From the NCBI GenBank assembly GCA_035687255.1, contig DASRYI010000403.1, forward strand, positions 1 to 36,845: DNA of 36,845 nucleotides, given 5' to 3'. Below the pieces are notes generated by a model, which saw nothing but the letters and a program-made list of their open reading frames with translations, was not told the origin of the DNA and did not search any database. A program made the translations under genes and the position numbers. The stretch's first letter is position 1, and each line of letters opens with the position of its first letter. The stretch is from JAKEHA01 sp035687255 (GTDB lineage Bacteria > Krumholzibacteriota > Krumholzibacteriia > WVZY01 > JAKEHA01). Below are positions 7,858 through 16,258 of this stretch, piece after piece.

Positions 7858-9314
7858 GCCACGACGTCGATATCAAGAAGCTGCGCAAGAGCGCCACGTC
7901 CGGCGCCCGCTGGACCGGAACCTCCACCGGCGTTCGCATTCTGGCGCAGTTCATCCAGCTGGCCGTGCTGGCGCGCCTGCTCAAGGTGTCCGACTTCGGC
8001 CTGATGGCCATGGTGAACGTGGCGCTTGCCTTCGCGCAGGGGTTTGCCGATTCGGGCGTGAGCAACGCCATCATTCACTACCGCGACGCGAAGCGCGAGG
8101 AACTCGCGAGCCTGTACTGGCTCAACGTGATCTCGGGTGTGAGCGTGTTTGTGCTGATGTGGTTCGCCTCGCCGCTGGTGGGGAAGCTGTATCACCAGCC
8201 GCTTCTCGTCAATCTGTTGCGCGTGGCATCGACGGTGTTCATTGCGGTGTCGCTGGGACAGCAGTTCGAGACGCTCTCCGAACGCGACCTGCGCTTCAAG
8301 CGGCTGGCTTCCATCGAGATGACGTCCGTGGTCGTGGGGGCGGTGGTGGGCATCTGGCTCGCCGCCCACGGCAACGGCGTGTGGTCGCTGGTGTGGGCCA
8401 ATCTGGTGGCCGCGGTCGTCAAGTCGGGGACGCTGGCGGTGATCGGGTGGTCGACGTGGCGCCCGCTGTTCCACTTCCGCCCCGGTGAGTGCCGGCGTTT
8501 CATTCGTTTCGGCCTGTTCCAGATGGGCGAGAAGACGCTGAACATCCTCGGCCAGCAGCTCGACAAGCTGGTCATCGGCGTGGTCATGGGAGCGACGCCC
8601 CTCGGCTATTACGACATGGCCTCACGCCTGATCTCACGGCCGTACCAGATCATCAATCCCATCTTCACGCGCGTCGCATTCCCCGTCTTCTCGGCGGTCC
8701 AGAGCGACCGCGAGCGTCTGCGCAAGGGGTATCTGGAATTGATGGAGGTGCTCACGGGGCTCACCATCCCGCTGTACGTGGGCATGATGGCGCTGGCGCC
8801 GTCGTTCGTGCTGGTGCAGCTGGGCGACAAGTTCATTCCTTCGATTCCGCTGCTGCGCATTTTGTGCCTGGTGGGCTTCGCATTCGCGCTCTCCAGTCCC
8901 GCCGGCAGCCTCATTCTGGCGTGTGGACGCGCGGACATCGGGTTCTACATGAACATCATCCGTACCGGCATGATCCTGCTGGGAATCTGGGTGGGGGCGC
9001 ACTGGGGACTGGTGGGTGTGGCGTGGGCCATGGTGGCGGTGGTGACCGCGGTGATGTTCCCGGTGCATGCGTACGTGCGCTGGAAACTGGTGCGCATGAC
9101 GCTGGGCGAGTTCATGCGCGTCACCTATCCGTTCATGTGGTGTTCGGCGGCGGCGGCGATTCCGGCGGTGCTGGGGCACTACGTGATTCGCTGGCCGAGC
9201 GCGATCGTGGAACTGCTGGTGCTGTTCGCGATCGCGGCCGCCGTCTACGCCGGCCTGCTGTGGTGGACGGCCCGCCCGCGCATCCTGCGTGTGGTGCGTC
9301 TGGTCAAGTCCTGA
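7854..9314 (+). CDS. Wzx/MOP-type polysaccharide flippase
   Basis: The product has 486 residues. The start is GTG 7854, overlapping the sulfotransferase stop (GTGA). The sequence has about 12 hydrophobic segments with charged cytoplasmic loops. It has the layout of the PST/WzxC branch of the MOP superfamily: an N-terminal G-x-R-x-x-Q-F half, a central amphipathic region with S-E-R-D-L-R-F-K-R-L, and G-Y-Y-D-M-A-S-R-L at about 263. It would flip lipid-linked oligosaccharide across the inner membrane. It is the last gene of the first overlapping set; the next gene starts 83 nt later behind a separate promoter candidate. Confidence 0.87.
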   Translation: MSHDVDIKKLRKSATSGARWTGTSTGVRILAQFIQLAVLARLLKVSDFGLMAMVNVALAFAQGFADSGVSNAIIHYRDAKREELASLYWLNVISGVSVFVLMWFASPLVGKLYHQPLLVNLLRVASTVFIAVSLGQQFETLSERDLRFKRLASIEMTSVVVGAVVGIWLAAHGNGVWSLVWANLVAAVVKSGTLAVIGWSTWRPLFHFRPGECRRFIRFGLFQMGEKTLNILGQQLDKLVIGVVMGATPLGYYDMASRLISRPYQIINPIFTRVAFPVFSAVQSDRERLRKGYLELMEVLTGLTIPLYVGMMALAPSFVLVQLGDKFIPSIPLLRILCLVGFAFALSSPAGSLILACGRADIGFYMNIIRTGMILLGIWVGAHWGLVGVAWAMVAVVTAVMFPVHAYVRWKLVRMTLGEFMRVTYPFMWCSAAAAIPAVLGHYVIRWPSAIVELLVLFAIAAAVYAGLLWWTARPRILRVVRLVKS

Positions 9315-9361
9315 GCGTTCCGCCCGCCGCCCCGGGTGCGTTTGCCGCCCCGGCGCGCGCA

Positions 9362-9370
9362 TGATATTCT
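9362..9370 (+). promoter_or_regulatory. Extended -10 promoter candidate for the DegT gene
   Basis: TGATATTCT is TGn plus TATTCT. A transcript starting near 9377 would carry a 20-nt leader holding the purine-rich GAGCGAAAGG before ATG 9398. This could give the second half of the operon its own expression control. Confidence 0.45.
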
Positions 9371-9397
9371 CCATTTTTCCCGGAGCGAAAGGCAGCA

Positions 9398-10573
9398 ATG
9401 ATGGATCAGTCACCGGTTCGTCCCAAAGATCGTTTCCTGACATTCGGCGCCCCCGACATCCATCAGGAAGAGATCGACGAGGTCGTGGCCAGCATCAAGA
9501 GCGGCTGGATCGGCACCGGCCCCAAAGTGGCGCGCTTCGAGGAAGCGTTCCGCCAGTACAAGGGCGCGCCCAACGCGGTGGCGCTGTTCTCGTGCACGGC
9601 GGCGCTGCACCTGGCCATGGTGGCGTCCGGTGTGGGCGAAGGGGATGAGGTCATCACCACGCCGCTCACGTTCTGCGCGTCGGTCAATTCCATCATTCAT
9701 ACCGGCGCCACGCCGGTGCTGGCCGATGTCGATCCCGTCACCATGAACATCGACCCCGCCCGCGTGGCCGAAATGATCACCCCGCGCACGCGCGCCATCA
9801 TGCCGGTGCATTTTGCGGGTCGCGCCTGCGACATGGACGCGCTCACGGCGCTCGCGAAGAAGCACGACCTCATGATCATCGAAGACTGCGCCCACGCCAT
9901 CGAAACCGAGTACCACGGCCGCAAGGCGGGACTCTTCGGCGAGTTCGGGTGTTTCAGTTTCTACGTGACCAAGAACGTGATCACGGGTGAGGGCGGCATC
10001 GTGATCGCGAAGGACGACGAGAAGGCCGCGCGGATCAAGGTGCTGGCACTGCACGGCATGAGCAAGGACGCGTGGAAGCGCTTCAGCGATTCGGGCTGGG
10101 TGCATTACCAGGTGATCGAGGCGGGGTTCAAATACAACATGATGGACATCCAGGCCGCGATGGGTATTCATCAGTTGCAACGCGTCGAGGCCAACTGGAA
10201 GCGCCGGGAGGAGATCTGGAACCGGTACAACCAGGCGTTCCACGGCCTGCATATCGGCACGCCCGCCGACCCCGAGCCCAACACCCGCCACGCGTATCAC
10301 CTGTATACCATCATGATCGGCGAAGCGCGCTGTGGCATCAAACGCGACGATTTTCTCTCCGCCATTCAGCGCCAGAACATCGGCGTCGGAGTTCACTATC
10401 TGAGCATTCCCGAGCACCCCTACTATCAGAAGACCTATGACTGGAAGATCGAGGACTATCCCAACGCGGTCCGCATCGGACGCGAGACAGTCAGCCTCCC
10501 CCTGGGCCCAAAGCTCTCGGATGCGGACGTCGCCGACGTGATCGAAGCGGTCCGCCGCGTGTTGTCCCGATGA
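9398..10573 (+). CDS. DegT/DnrJ/EryC1/StrS-family aminotransferase
   Basis: The product has 391 residues, a normal length for the family. It is a PLP fold type I sugar aminotransferase: S-C-T-A-A-L-H-L-A (65-73) binds the cofactor phosphate, E-D-C-A-H-A (162-167) supplies the Asp for the pyridine nitrogen, and T-K-N-V-I-T-G-E-G-G (191-200) holds the Schiff-base Lys192. K-S-G-W-I-G-T-G-P is the usual N-terminal signature. The family makes amino sugars from keto-sugar nucleotides using glutamate, so it fits the glycan genes upstream. Its stop overlaps the start of an alpha-hydroxyacid oxidase, an unusual partner. Either the two gene sets are simply co-transcribed, or this enzyme acts in a non-sugar pathway. 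I favour the first. Confidence 0.9.
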   Translation: MMDQSPVRPKDRFLTFGAPDIHQEEIDEVVASIKSGWIGTGPKVARFEEAFRQYKGAPNAVALFSCTAALHLAMVASGVGEGDEVITTPLTFCASVNSIIHTGATPVLADVDPVTMNIDPARVAEMITPRTRAIMPVHFAGRACDMDALTALAKKHDLMIIEDCAHAIETEYHGRKAGLFGEFGCFSFYVTKNVITGEGGIVIAKDDEKAARIKVLALHGMSKDAWKRFSDSGWVHYQVIEAGFKYNMMDIQAAMGIHQLQRVEANWKRREEIWNRYNQAFHGLHIGTPADPEPNTRHAYHLYTIMIGEARCGIKRDDFLSAIQRQNIGVGVHYLSIPEHPYYQKTYDWKIEDYPNAVRIGRETVSLPLGPKLSDADVADVIEAVRRVLSR

Positions 10574-11661
10574 ATCCGATCATCAACCTCTTCGACATGC
10601 AGAAGGTGGCGGAAGGACGGCTCCCGAAGCCGGCCTACGACTATTACGCGGGCGGGGCCCACGACGAAGTCACGCTGCGCGGGAACCGGGAAGCCTACGA
10701 TCGCATCACTCTCTACTTCCGCGTGCTGGCGGGCGTCGGGGAACGATTGCTGGAAACGACGGTGCTCGGCGAACGCATTTCCATGCCGGTCATGATTGCG
10801 CCCACCGCGTTCCACCGCATGGCCCACCCCGACGGCGAAATCGCCACGGCGCGTGCCGCGGGCCGGGCGGGCACGATCATGGTGGTCAGCACGCTCTCCA
10901 ATACCCGTGTCGAGGATATCGCCGCTGCCGCCACCGGCCCCCTGTGGTTTCAGCTCTACATCTACCGGGACCGCGAGGCCACGCGTGATCTGGTGTCCCG
11001 TGTCGAGCAGGCGGGCGCGCGCGCCATTGTGCTTACCGTGGACGCGCCGGTGCTGGGGGCGCGCGAGCGCGATGTTCGCAATCGTTTTGCGCTGCCCGGC
11101 GGCCTCACCGTGAAGAACCTGCTGGGGCGGGGGGAAGGAGCGGTGGAAGCGGGCGTCGAAGGGTCGGCCCTCCACAGCTATGTGGCGAACTTCTTCGATC
11201 CCGCCATCTCGTGGCGTGATCTCGACTGGTTACGGGGGCTCACGAAGCTGCCGGTGCTGGTGAAGGGAGTTGTGCGCGCGGACGATGCCCGCCGCGCCGT
11301 CGACGCGGGCGTGAGTGGAATCATCGTGTCGAACCATGGCGGGCGCCAGCTCGACACGTCTCCCGCCACCATCGATGCGCTGCCGCACGTCGCCGAAGCC
11401 GTCGCCGGGCGCGCCGATGTGTACGTGGACGGCGGTGTTCGCCGCGGCACCGACGTGGTGAAGGCGCTGGCACGCGGGGCGCGGGCCGTATTGGTCGGAC
11501 GGCCGGTATTGTGGGGTCTCGCCGTGGGCGGCGAAGAGGGTGTCACGCAGGCACTCGAGATCCTGCGCAGCGAATTCGATACCGCCATGGCCCTGTGCGG
11601 GTGCCCGTCGGTGGCCGACGTGACCGCCGACCTCCTGCGTCCCGATTCGAGACAACCGTGA
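10570..11661 (+). CDS. FMN-dependent alpha-hydroxyacid oxidase/dehydrogenase
   Basis: The product has 363 residues with the complete TIM-barrel FMN domain of the glycolate oxidase / lactate dehydrogenase / mandelate dehydrogenase family. Visible conserved sites are P-A-Y-D-Y-Y-A-G-G-A (21-30), P-T-A-F-H-R-M (substrate region), W-F-Q-L-Y (126-130), T-V-D-A-P (156-160), Lys232 in V-L-V-K-G-V, the catalytic base His256 with Arg259 in S-N-H-G-G-R-Q-L-D, and D-G-G-V-R-R-G-T-D. It oxidises an L-2-hydroxyacid to the 2-oxoacid, passing electrons to oxygen or a quinone pool. The substrate is open. Context with fumarylacetoacetase makes an aromatic hydroxyacid such as 4-hydroxyphenyllactate worth testing. 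It overlaps the next gene by 4 nt. Confidence 0.9.
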   Translation: MNPIINLFDMQKVAEGRLPKPAYDYYAGGAHDEVTLRGNREAYDRITLYFRVLAGVGERLLETTVLGERISMPVMIAPTAFHRMAHPDGEIATARAAGRAGTIMVVSTLSNTRVEDIAAAATGPLWFQLYIYRDREATRDLVSRVEQAGARAIVLTVDAPVLGARERDVRNRFALPGGLTVKNLLGRGEGAVEAGVEGSALHSYVANFFDPAISWRDLDWLRGLTKLPVLVKGVVRADDARRAVDAGVSGIIVSNHGGRQLDTSPATIDALPHVAEAVAGRADVYVDGGVRRGTDVVKALARGARAVLVGRPVLWGLAVGGEEGVTQALEILRSEFDTAMALCGCPSVADVTADLLRPDSRQP

Positions 11662-12545
11662 TCACGCGCACGCTGCACGCACTGCTGCACACCCTCGTCG
11701 ACTACGCCGGTTTGTTTCCGCCGGCCGGACTCTCGATGGACGATGCGGTGGCCCGTTACGCCACCTATCACGCGTCGGACCATGCATGGATGCTGGGGCG
11801 GTTCGTGGTCCCGGTCGCGCGCCTCGATGAGTTGGTGGGTTCCCTGCAGGGAATCGAAACCTCGCCCGGCAACCCGTGGCATCTCACGGCGCTGGTGGGG
11901 AACGACGTGGCCGCCGACGTGGCCGCGGTGCAGGCATTCAACCAGGCGAAGCATCACGCCATCGTGGACATGCTGGAGGCGAAGGCGTCCACTCAGGAGG
12001 AAGTGTTCGCCATTTCACGCGTCGTCCCGCTGCCGTTCAAGACCTACGTCGAGGTTCCCATCGACGATGATCCGGGGGATATTGTCGCCGCGCTGGGCGC
12101 GGAGAAGCTGCGCGCGAAGGTGCGTACCGGCGGGCTCGTGCCCGGCGCCATCCCGTCGACCGCAAACGTGGCGCGCTTCATCCGCACGTGTTACGCTGGC
12201 AACGTGGCCTTCAAGGCGACCGCCGGGCTGCATCATCCGCTGCGCAGCGAGCATGCGCTCACGTATGCGGCCGGTGCGCCGCGCGCCGTCATGCACGGTT
12301 TCCTCAACGTGTTCCTGACGGCGGCGTTTCACTACAACGGACTGACGCAACGCGATACCGCCGACCTGCTGGACGCGACATCGCTGGATGAGGTCACGTT
12401 CGACGACGGACAGATTGCGTGGCGCGACTACATCGTAATGCGCAACGAAATTGCGACGGTGCGCAGGCGGTTTGCCACCGCATTCGGCTCGTGCTCGTTC
12501 ACCGAGCCGGTAGACGACCTCAAGGAGATGGGGCTGCTTCCATGA
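11658..12545 (+). CDS. Conserved-looking protein of unknown function between hydroxyacid oxidase and fumarylacetoacetase
   Basis: The product has 295 residues. GTG 11658 is chosen because it overlaps the upstream stop as GTGA, the pattern used throughout this operon; the ATG-started reading would run deep into the oxidase gene. No signal peptide or membrane segment is seen, so it is cytoplasmic. The N-terminus reads L-V-D-Y-A-G-L-F-P-P-A-G-L, followed by a W-M-L-G-R-F-V-V-P segment. A central K-T-Y-V-E-V-P, K-V-R-T-G-G (about 158-163) and F-K-A-T-A-G-L-H-H-P (about 190-199) look like successive strands and loops of an alpha/beta barrel with Lys, Arg and two His as possible active-site residues. 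I cannot name a family. It overlaps fahA by 4 nt, so a role in the same catabolic route is likely. Confidence 0.85.
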   Translation: MITRTLHALLHTLVDYAGLFPPAGLSMDDAVARYATYHASDHAWMLGRFVVPVARLDELVGSLQGIETSPGNPWHLTALVGNDVAADVAAVQAFNQAKHHAIVDMLEAKASTQEEVFAISRVVPLPFKTYVEVPIDDDPGDIVAALGAEKLRAKVRTGGLVPGAIPSTANVARFIRTCYAGNVAFKATAGLHHPLRSEHALTYAAGAPRAVMHGFLNVFLTAAFHYNGLTQRDTADLLDATSLDEVTFDDGQIAWRDYIVMRNEIATVRRRFATAFGSCSFTEPVDDLKEMGLLP

Positions 12546-13855
12546 CGAATGAGACACACCGGCCGGACCGCCGTTCCTGGGTGGCGTCGGCCAATGCGCC
12601 GCGCGCGGACTTTCCCATTCAGAATCTTCCCTTCGGCGTGTTTCGCGACCGGGGAACCGACGACCCCGCGCGCGTCGGTGTGGCCATCGGCGATCGGGTG
12701 CTGGATGTATCCGCACTGCGGGCGGCCCTCTTCGAGGACGCCGCGCGGCGAGCGGTGGAAGCCTGCACGGAATCGAGCCTCAATGCCCTGATGGCGCTGG
12801 GACCGGAGGCGTCGAGTGCGCTGCGCGCCCGGCTGGGTGAACTGCTGGATGCGACGCATGCGGATGCGGCGACGCACCGGCGCGCGCTGGAAGCATGTCT
12901 CACCCCGCTGGCGGACGTGGAACTGCTGCTGCCGGCCGAGATCGGCGACTACACGGATTTCTACGCCAGCCTTCATCATGCCACGCACGTGGGCAGCATG
13001 TTCCGGCCCGACAATCCGCTGCTTCCCAACTACAAGCACGTGCCCATCGGATATCACGGGCGCGCCTCGTCGCTGGTGGTTTCCGGGACTCCGGTGACAC
13101 GCCCCTCGGGCCAGACCAGGGCCGACGACGCGGCCGCCCCGTCGTTCGGTCCCAGCCGCATGCTCGATTTCGAGGTCGAAGTGGGAGCCTACGTCGGGGC
13201 CGGCAACACGCACGGAGAGCCGATTCCCATCGCGCGCGCGCGCGAACACCTGTTCGGGCTGTGTCTGGTGAACGACTGGTCGGCCCGTGACGTACAAAAA
13301 TGGGAATACCAGCCGCTCGGGCCGTTTCTCGCCAAGAACTTCGCGACCAGCGTGAGTCCCTGGGTGGTGACCCTGGAGGCGCTGGAGCCGTTCCGGATCC
13401 CGGCATACACGCGCGCGGACGGAGATCCCGCGCCGCTGCCGTATCTGCTGGATGCCGACGACCAGAGCGCGGGTGGATTCGCCATCACCATCGAGACCTA
13501 TCTGGAGACCGCCGCCATGCGCGAGGCCCGGCTGGCGCCGTTTCTGGTGTCGCGCGGTGATTTCCGCGACATGTACTGGACGTTCACGCAGATGCTGGCG
13601 CATCACGCGTCGGGCGGATGCAATCTCCGCCCCGGCGATCTGATTGCCAGTGGAACTGTTTCCGGCGAGGCGCGTGAAAGTGCCGGGTGCCTGCTGGAAC
13701 GCACATGGCGCGGAAGCGAACCGCTGTCACTGCCATCCGGGGAGACGCGCCGTTTCCTGGAAGACGGGGACAACGTGGCCATACGTGCATTTTGTGAAAG
13801 GGAAGGCGCCGCCCGAATTGGATTCGGAGAGTGCCGTGGAAATGTGGTGGGCTAG
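12542..13855 (+). CDS. fahA: Fumarylacetoacetase
   Basis: The product has 437 residues, slightly longer than the mammalian enzyme (about 420). It hydrolyses 4-fumarylacetoacetate to fumarate and acetoacetate, the last step of tyrosine/homogentisate breakdown. The N-terminal SH3-like domain covers about 1-130. The catalytic domain shows G-D-Y-T-D-F-Y with Asp139 and His146 (metal ligand and base of the human enzyme, D126/H133), P-I-G-Y-H-G-R-A-S-S, L-D-F-E-V-E-V (metal-binding Glu pair), N-D-W-S-A-R-D-V-Q-K-W-E-Y with Asp245, and Lys265, 20 residues later as in human. A-S-G-T-V-S-G-E closes the active site. No homogentisate dioxygenase, HPPD or zeta-GST isomerase gene is in the window. The start ATG overlaps the preceding stop by 4 nt. 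Confidence 0.95.
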   Translation: MTNETHRPDRRSWVASANAPRADFPIQNLPFGVFRDRGTDDPARVGVAIGDRVLDVSALRAALFEDAARRAVEACTESSLNALMALGPEASSALRARLGELLDATHADAATHRRALEACLTPLADVELLLPAEIGDYTDFYASLHHATHVGSMFRPDNPLLPNYKHVPIGYHGRASSLVVSGTPVTRPSGQTRADDAAAPSFGPSRMLDFEVEVGAYVGAGNTHGEPIPIARAREHLFGLCLVNDWSARDVQKWEYQPLGPFLAKNFATSVSPWVVTLEALEPFRIPAYTRADGDPAPLPYLLDADDQSAGGFAITIETYLETAAMREARLAPFLVSRGDFRDMYWTFTQMLAHHASGGCNLRPGDLIASGTVSGEARESAGCLLERTWRGSEPLSLPSGETRRFLEDGDNVAIRAFCEREGAARIGFGECRGNVVG

Positions 13856-13881
13856 CGCCTGCTTTCGCAAGGGAGATGGAC

Positions 13882-15309
13882 ATGCAAGCATTTGCCGCAA
13901 TCAATCGAGATGGTAGCCGATTTGAAATGGACGCGACCCGCGTGGATGCCCTGCGTGGCGCATTGAGGGGTACGCTCATCACAGCGAGTGATCCGGGCTA
14001 TCACGAAGCCCGTGCCGTCTGGAACGGCATGATCGACCGCCGGCCGGCGCTGATCGCGCGCTGCATCGGCACCGCCGATATCGTGGCGTGCGTCAACTTC
14101 GCCCGGGAAACCGGGATTGCGCTTTCCATCAAGGGCGGCGGACACAATATCTCCGGACTTGCCGTCACCGATGGGGGGCTGATGATCGACTGCTCACTGA
14201 TGCGCGGGTGCCTGGTGGACACCAGGGCGCGCGTCGCGCACGCGCAGCCGGGCGCCACTCTGGGAGACATCGACCGCGAGACGCAGTTGCACGGCCTGGC
14301 AGCGGTACTCGGGTTCGTCTCGTTGACCGGGGCGACCGGCCTCACGCTCGGAGGCGGATTTGGATATCTTTCGCGCCGGTATGGATGGACAACGGACAAC
14401 GTGCGCTCCATGACCATGGTGACGTCGGAGGGAAAAGTGGTGCAGGCGAGCCCCACGGAGAACGCCGATCTTTTCTGGGGGCTCCGCGGCGGTGGCGGAA
14501 ACTTCGGCGTGGTCACCAGCATCGAGCACCAGCTCTATCCTGTGGGACCGGAGATCTACGGCGGCGGCATCGCGTGGACCATGGACAGTGCGCCCGAGGT
14601 TCTTGCGCTCTACCGCAAGCTCGCCGACGAGGCGCCGCTCGAGCTCTCGGTGGTGTGCGTGCTGCGCATTGCGCCGCCCGCGCCCTGGATCCAGAAGGAG
14701 GCGCACGGCAAGCCCATCGTCGCGCTGTTCATTTGCCACAGCGGACGCATCCAGGACGCCGAAAAGCTGCTGGCGCCCGTGAAGGCTTTCGGCAAGCCGG
14801 TGGGCGACGTGATCCAGCGCCGCCCCTACCTGTCGCAGCAGAGCCTGCTGGATACGGCCAATCCCAACGGCCGCCGCTACTACTGGAAATCGGAGTATCT
14901 CCCGGGCATCGGCGGCGACACGCTCGACGCCGCCATGCAGTACTCGAAGGGGTTGCCGTCGCCCTTCGCCGCAGTGATCCTGTTTCCGCTGGGCGGAGCC
15001 ATCGGCCAGCACGCCAACAGTCACTCGGCGGTTGGGAATCGCAACGCCAATTATGTGTTCAGTATCACGTCGTCCTGGGAGAAGCCCGAGGATGACGCGG
15101 CCAATATCACGTGGGCGCGCGATGCGTGGAACGATATGAAGAAGTTCTCCACGGGAGGAACCTACATCAACTTTCTCTCGGAGGACGATATTGGCGAGCG
15201 GATTCAGGCTGCCTACGGCGTGAACTACGAGCGTCTCGCGCGCGTGAAGGCATCGTGGGATCCACACAATATGTTCCGCGCCAACAAGAACATCGCGCCG
15301 TCAAAATGA
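13882..15309 (+). CDS. FAD-binding oxidoreductase (berberine-bridge-like)
   Basis: The product has 475 residues. ATG 13882 is preferred over ATG 13876 because GGGAG ends immediately before the latter, giving it no spacing. The FAD-binding PCMH domain includes S-I-K-G-G-G-H-N-I-S-G (82-92), whose His88 is the usual site of 8-alpha-histidyl FAD attachment, and S-L-T-G-A-T-G-L-T-L-G-G-G-F-G-Y (147-162). The position where bicovalent enzymes carry Cys is not Cys here, so FAD is probably bound by one bond. The C-terminus has the BBE signature: Y-E-R-L-A-R-V-K-A-S-W-D-P-H-N-M-F. There is no signal peptide, so it is cytoplasmic. It likely oxidises an alcohol, sugar or related group. The gene lies 26 nt after fahA and 36 nt before the hydrolase, so it is probably in the operon; its substrate is unknown. 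Confidence 0.9.
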   Translation: MQAFAAINRDGSRFEMDATRVDALRGALRGTLITASDPGYHEARAVWNGMIDRRPALIARCIGTADIVACVNFARETGIALSIKGGGHNISGLAVTDGGLMIDCSLMRGCLVDTRARVAHAQPGATLGDIDRETQLHGLAAVLGFVSLTGATGLTLGGGFGYLSRRYGWTTDNVRSMTMVTSEGKVVQASPTENADLFWGLRGGGGNFGVVTSIEHQLYPVGPEIYGGGIAWTMDSAPEVLALYRKLADEAPLELSVVCVLRIAPPAPWIQKEAHGKPIVALFICHSGRIQDAEKLLAPVKAFGKPVGDVIQRRPYLSQQSLLDTANPNGRRYYWKSEYLPGIGGDTLDAAMQYSKGLPSPFAAVILFPLGGAIGQHANSHSAVGNRNANYVFSITSSWEKPEDDAANITWARDAWNDMKKFSTGGTYINFLSEDDIGERIQAAYGVNYERLARVKASWDPHNMFRANKNIAPSK

Positions 15310-15345
15310 CGGCGCGCGGATCGGCCGCGTGAAAGGAAGACTGTC

Positions 15346-16053
15346 ATGGTCAGGCTGGTATTTCACGGCCACGCGTGCTGGGAAGTGCAGGGAAGCACAC
15401 ACCGTATCCTGATCGATCCCTACCTCACGGGGAATCCCGTGGCGGACGTCGGGCCGTCGGCATTTTCGACGCTCGATGCGATTCTCATCTCGCACGGGCA
15501 CGATGACCACCTGGGAGACACCGAGCGCATTGCGAAACGAACCGGCGCCCTGGTGGTGTCAAACTTCGAGATCGCCAAGTACTTCGCCGACCGCGGATGC
15601 AGGACGCACGGGCTGAGCATCGGCGGCGGACACGACTTTCCCTTCGGACGCGTCAAACTGGTCATTGCGCACCACGGGTCGACCGGTCCGAAGGGCGAGT
15701 CGCTGGGAAGTCCGGCGGGTATCGTACTCACGATCGACGGTGCGCGCATCTACCACGCCGGCGACACCGGTGTGTTTCTCGACATGCAACTGATTGCGGA
15801 ACTCAACGGGCCGTTCGATGCGTGCATGCTGCCCATCGGTGACAACTACACGATGGGTATCGACGATGCCGTGCGCGCCTGTGAGATGATCCGCGCGAAA
15901 GTGCACCTGCCCATGCACTACAACACGTTTCCCGCCATCCGGGTCGATGCGGACGAGTTCGTGCGCAAGGCGGAAGCGAAGGGGCTGGCCGCGCGCATTA
16001 TCCGGGCGGGCGCGGAGATCGAGGTGCAGGTGCCGCTCAGTCGTCCAGCGTGA
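15346..16053 (+). CDS. UPF0173-family metal-dependent hydrolase (MBL fold)
   Basis: The product has 235 residues; GAAAGGAAG precedes ATG 15346. Zinc ligands follow the metallo-beta-lactamase order: S-H-G-H-D-D-H-L-G-D (His50, His52, Asp54, His55), A-H-H-G-S, H-A-G-D-T-G and P-M-H-Y-N-T-F-P. The short chain starting V-F-H-G-H-A-C-W is typical of UPF0173 (YtkL/UlaG-like) proteins, whose substrates are mostly unknown; UlaG opens ascorbate-6-phosphate lactone. As the last gene of the operon, next to an FAD oxidoreductase that could make a lactone, lactonase activity is a reasonable guess. The 3' end overlaps the converging dodecin gene by 17 nt. Confidence 0.9.
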   Translation: MVRLVFHGHACWEVQGSTHRILIDPYLTGNPVADVGPSAFSTLDAILISHGHDDHLGDTERIAKRTGALVVSNFEIAKYFADRGCRTHGLSIGGGHDFPFGRVKLVIAHHGSTGPKGESLGSPAGIVLTIDGARIYHAGDTGVFLDMQLIAELNGPFDACMLPIGDNYTMGIDDAVRACEMIRAKVHLPMHYNTFPAIRVDADEFVRKAEAKGLAARIIRAGAEIEVQVPLSRPA

Positions 16054-16246
16054 AGCCGATCTTCATCGAGACCTGGTAGTGCGCCACTTTCTGGCCCTCG
16101 ATGTGCCCGCTGATGCGCGTCACTTCGAACCAGCGCAGGTTGTGGACGCTCTTCGCCGTCTTGTTGACGGCGTTCTCGATGGCATCCTCGATGCCCTTGG
16201 ACGACGACCCGGTGATTTCAACCTGCTTGTACACGTGGTTCGACAT
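16037..16246 (-). CDS. Dodecin family flavin-binding protein
   Basis: The product has 69 residues, the standard dodecin length. AAGGAG lies upstream of ATG 16246. The sequence has the single beta-alpha-beta-beta layout: V-Y-K-Q-V-E-I-T-G-S-S, then G-I-E-D-A-I-E-N-A-V, then N-L-R-W-F-E-V with the Trp that stacks on the flavin, and H-Y-Q-V-S-M-K-I-G-F with the conserved Gln. Dodecins form hollow 12-mers that store flavin, or CoA in some bacteria. The gene follows citrate synthase by 12 nt and is probably co-transcribed with it. A flavin buffer would suit the neighbouring FMN and FAD enzymes, but that link is only positional. Confidence 0.93.
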   Translation of the reverse strand: MSNHVYKQVEITGSSSKGIEDAIENAVNKTAKSVHNLRWFEVTRISGHIEGQKVAHYQVSMKIGFTLDD

Positions 16247-16258
16247 GCGTTTCTCCTT

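Noticed and set aside
9410..10417. 335-codon minus-strand open frame
   Set aside because: Antisense to the well-supported DegT aminotransferase; no domain and no SD.
13231..13244. Alternating (CG)7 tract, possible Z-DNA
   Set aside because: It encodes conserved-looking Ala-Arg codons inside fahA and is short; ordinary for this GC content.
13231..13300. Possible frameshift or gene fusion around fahA and the FAD oxidoreductase
   Set aside because: Both frames are intact with complete motifs and a normal 26-nt gap.
14194..15267. 357-codon minus-strand open frame
   Set aside because: Antisense shadow of the FAD oxidoreductase.
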